A stretch of 64,000 nucleotides of DNA, taken from Acanthacorydalis orientalis. Taxonomy: Eukaryota; Arthropoda; Insecta; Megaloptera; Corydalidae. Under the pieces are notes generated by a model. It was given only the letters and a program-made list of their open reading frames with translations, had not been told where the DNA came from and did not search any database. How positions within the stretch are numbered: the first letter of the stretch is position 1; each line of letters begins with the position of its first letter. Positions 61,772 to 64,000 of the stretch are shown here, piece after piece. The translations under genes and the position numbers were made by a program. The DNA is taken from NCBI GenBank assembly GCA_034766995.1, contig JAWJWD010000021.1, positions 1-64,000 on the forward strand, in the 5' to 3' direction.

Positions 61772-61780
61772 TTTAAAATC

Positions 61781-62169
61781 GCCTTTTTTAAAATGGCCTT
61801 TTTTAAAATCACATATTAATCACAATTAATTTCACATATTTAATTTCAATCTATTATATTATATAGGGATTGTTAAATATAAAAATTGATTAATTACAAT
61901 TATTAAATTATTTTATGTTTGTGTTTAAAATAAATAAAAAAATCATTTAAAATTTAGTTTAAAAACTTTATTTATATCCTCTTTACATTAAATACACTTT
62001 TATAAAACATAAAATTATAAAAATATAAATTAATATAATTAATAAATATCATTAATATTTAAATATCAATTAATGTTCTGCTTTATGTAGAGTCCGTTTG
62101 GTCGTGGTACTGTAGAGATACCTGTAAATTTAAGTATGCCATTTTTAAGTATGCCATTACATGTAATGC
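61781..62169. other. AT-rich spacer
   Basis: No gene. Begins with two copies of an AAAATGGCC/AAAATCGCC-TTTTTT motif next to the mariner break, then plain AT-rich sequence. Confidence 0.8.
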
Positions 62170-63480
62170 TATTGTATGTAAGCGAGGCTATACACTCGCT
62201 CTATACCACCAGATTCATCGATTTGTAAGACAAACAATTTGAAAAAAATCATACACACACGTACATGCACAATACAACTGTTACACATGCACAATGCATC
62301 TGCGGCGAAAAAAATTCAAACTTGCGAAAAAAAATCGCATCCGAAAATCGTGATCAAAGGTAGGGTACGTGAATTTGAGAAAAATGTTTTCGAGTTTTTT
62401 CGCGCATCGCAAGCGGGGCGGTCCGTAGATATACGTCCTGGCGTTTAAAAGTGAAATCGGGACCTAGAAGGTATTTGAATCGGCCCCCGAAGTGGGCGAG
62501 TAGCAAATTTTCGGACCATATTGCTACGACCCTGTACGCCTAATTGACAAGCCGACACTGATTCAGTGTTCAAATGGGCGTGTAGTATCGCATCGCACAA
62601 CAAAAATCGCCGATTTGCGAAATTACCACATTTTCAGTGACGTCAGAGTGAATTTGCAGACACGATTGCTCGGGAACCACGCATGCTACCGATGAACTGG
62701 AACGAGTTTGGAGATCCGACGGACGTATAGTATCGCTTTGCAGCACAAAAACTATCGATTTGCAAAGAAAAATTTTTGCAAAAAAAATTTTTCGCATTTT
62801 TGGCGATTTTCTTATCGCAACGGAATCGGGTCGGTTTGTAGATCCACGTACTAGTGTTTAAAAGTGACACCGGCCTCTAAAATGTATTCGAACCGGCCTG
62901 CAAAGTGGGCCAATCTGAAAATTCGGGCCCTATTTCTCCGACCCTGTACGCTCAATTGACAAACCGACACCGGTTCGGTATTCAAATAGACGTCTAGTAT
63001 CGCATCGCACAACAAAAATGGTCGATTTACGATAATTTCACATTTCCAGTGACGTCAGTTCGAAATTGCAGACGCGATTGTTCCGACACCGCAGGCGTTA
63101 CCGATGTACTGAAACTGATTCAGAGTTTAAATGGGTGTCTAGTATCGCTTCGCAATGCAAAAACCGTCAATTTGAAAATATAATTATTTGCAAAAAAATA
63201 TTTGTTCGCATTTTTGGTAATTTTTTCGCCGCATCGGAAGTGAGCTGGTCCGTAGATCCACGTATAAGTAATTTTACCTCATTAGAAATGTTCTTTTCGG
63301 CGCAAGTAGATCAATCGTGTGTGCGTAAGACCGCGCGATTTCGTCGGCCGGCAGTTCGTTTCACCGCCGCGCGCCGGACTGATTCCGTCGATTATCGGAC
63401 TCGAATACACTGTAAGTGGAAATGTAACGGTGTTTTATGCGACTAACCGGTAAACAATGAAAGTAATTCGTCCCTGTTCT
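62170..63480 (+). repeat. Outer-arm satellite fragment beyond the palindrome
   Basis: Same strand as the left outer arm. Starts with the CCAGATTCATCGATTTGTAAG block (compare 13,808-13,828), jumps to the GCATCTGCGGCGAAAAA block and continues through CGTGATCAAAGGTAGG, GGGGCGGTCCGTAGATATAC and two TGACGTCA subrepeats (about 62,638 and 63,052) to the GCGCCGGACTGATTCCG block. So it is a unit with an internal deletion of about 1 kb. Small open frames here are repeat-derived. Confidence 0.82.
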
Positions 63481-63715
63481 ATTGATATACTGGATATATA
63501 CGATGACATTTTACGCTCCTATAATCATTTATAAACTGCCACAGTTCAATAAGACTGTACGGAGAGTGGTGATCTAGATATAACATATTTTTGCGAAAAT
63601 ACGAGGCCAACCGTCCATCATCGTTTCTATAATGTACCGAGGTGCCTACACCATCGATCTGAAAATCACGTAGGCCATTATCAATCGATTTGAGTTTTTC
63701 TTGACATTGAGACAA
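63480..63715 (+). repeat. Satellite component A, copy 5 (truncated)
   Basis: Matches 17,870-18,080 and ends abruptly after TTTTTCTTGACATTG. The minus-strand frame 63,715-63,479 gives the least disrupted version of the peptide shared among copies (RKNMLYL, then HHSPYSLIELWQFIND), but no family is recognised. Confidence 0.75.
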
Positions 63716-63778
63716 AATGCTTTAAAGCATACTATACAACGACCTCAATTTTTTCCATTCCATAAGGATAATTATAAT

Positions 63779-63816
<38 letters not shown>

Positions 63817-64000
63817 TTAAATACATTACTAAGATGCTGGCCTTATTATAATTTTGTAAATTATAATTTCGATTGTAATTTCATTTTCTGTTATTATTAT
63901 ATACTCTTAAAACAAATCACAAGTTCATAGTTTTTTCTATGCTTTAAAGAAATGAATTATTGAATTCACATTACTTGTTTTATATACATTCTAAAAATCT
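63716..64000. other. AT-rich sequence with (TA)n
   Basis: No gene. TA tract at about 63,785-63,811. Confidence 0.85.

Larger units (their letters stand above)
61230..61780 (-). mobile_element. Mariner transposon, 3' end only
   Basis: The right-hand terminal repeat CGAGGTCAGACAATTAAG begins at 61,230 after a TA dinucleotide, as expected for Tc1/mariner elements that insert at TA. The coding end of the transposase lies just inside. Homology stops at about 61,780, where AT-rich sequence with a repeated GGCCATTTTAAAAAAGGC-like motif follows; the 5' half, including the other terminus and the DNA-binding domain, is missing. Confidence 0.85.

Overview
This window looks like repeat-dominated, gene-poor DNA from an animal nuclear genome. 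An arthropod is most likely but not proven. The background is AT-rich and full of (TA)n microsatellites, and there is no bacterial-style gene packing. The only recognisable protein-coding relic is the 3' end of a mariner (DD34D) transposon. I see no complete gene, rRNA or functional tRNA. Nearly all short open frames are by-products of repeats. All identity figures and boundaries below were judged by eye.

Region by region. 1-8,673 is a first giant palindrome. Its arms (about 4.1 kb each, about 88-95% alike) are made of diverged repeats of about 285-465 bp, and six hairpin units of about 56 bp sit at its centre (4,209-4,589). The left arm meets the window edge, so it may continue outside. 8,674-12,029 is AT-rich spacer with a doubtful gene remnant, a tandem repeat of about 160 bp and one stray repeat component. 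12,030-60,985 is a second, 49-kb palindrome with three layers. The outer arms (12,030-19,755 and about 54,620-60,985) are satellite-like higher-order units of about 2 kb and about 90-95% alike. The inner arms (19,860-29,548 and 43,364-53,155) are AT-rich and about 99% alike. The core (29,549-43,363) is a GC-rich block of roughly 238 copies of a 46-bp repeat, punctuated by 14 cassettes of nested palindromes. The 46-bp repeat changes strand exactly once, inside the cassette at 39,920-40,137. Beyond the palindrome come the mariner fragment (61,230-61,780), AT-rich DNA, one more piece of the outer-arm satellite (62,170-63,715) and AT-rich sequence to the end.

The main result is architectural. Two palindromes of very different size and unrelated sequence share one plan: long inverted arms made of tandem repeats, a central array of short hairpins, and a strand switch that falls between or inside hairpin units and off-centre relative to the arms. 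This resembles foldback (FB/Galileo-type) elements in layout, but it is far larger and no transposase, terminal repeats or target-site duplication could be assigned. The diverged outer arms argue against a simple assembly fold-back. The near-identical inner arms are compatible with gene conversion, recent extension of the palindrome or, less likely, partial assembly error. Promoter-like motifs, covarying hairpins and weak exon-like blocks lie mirror-imaged in the inner arms, so two divergent identical transcription units are possible but unproven.
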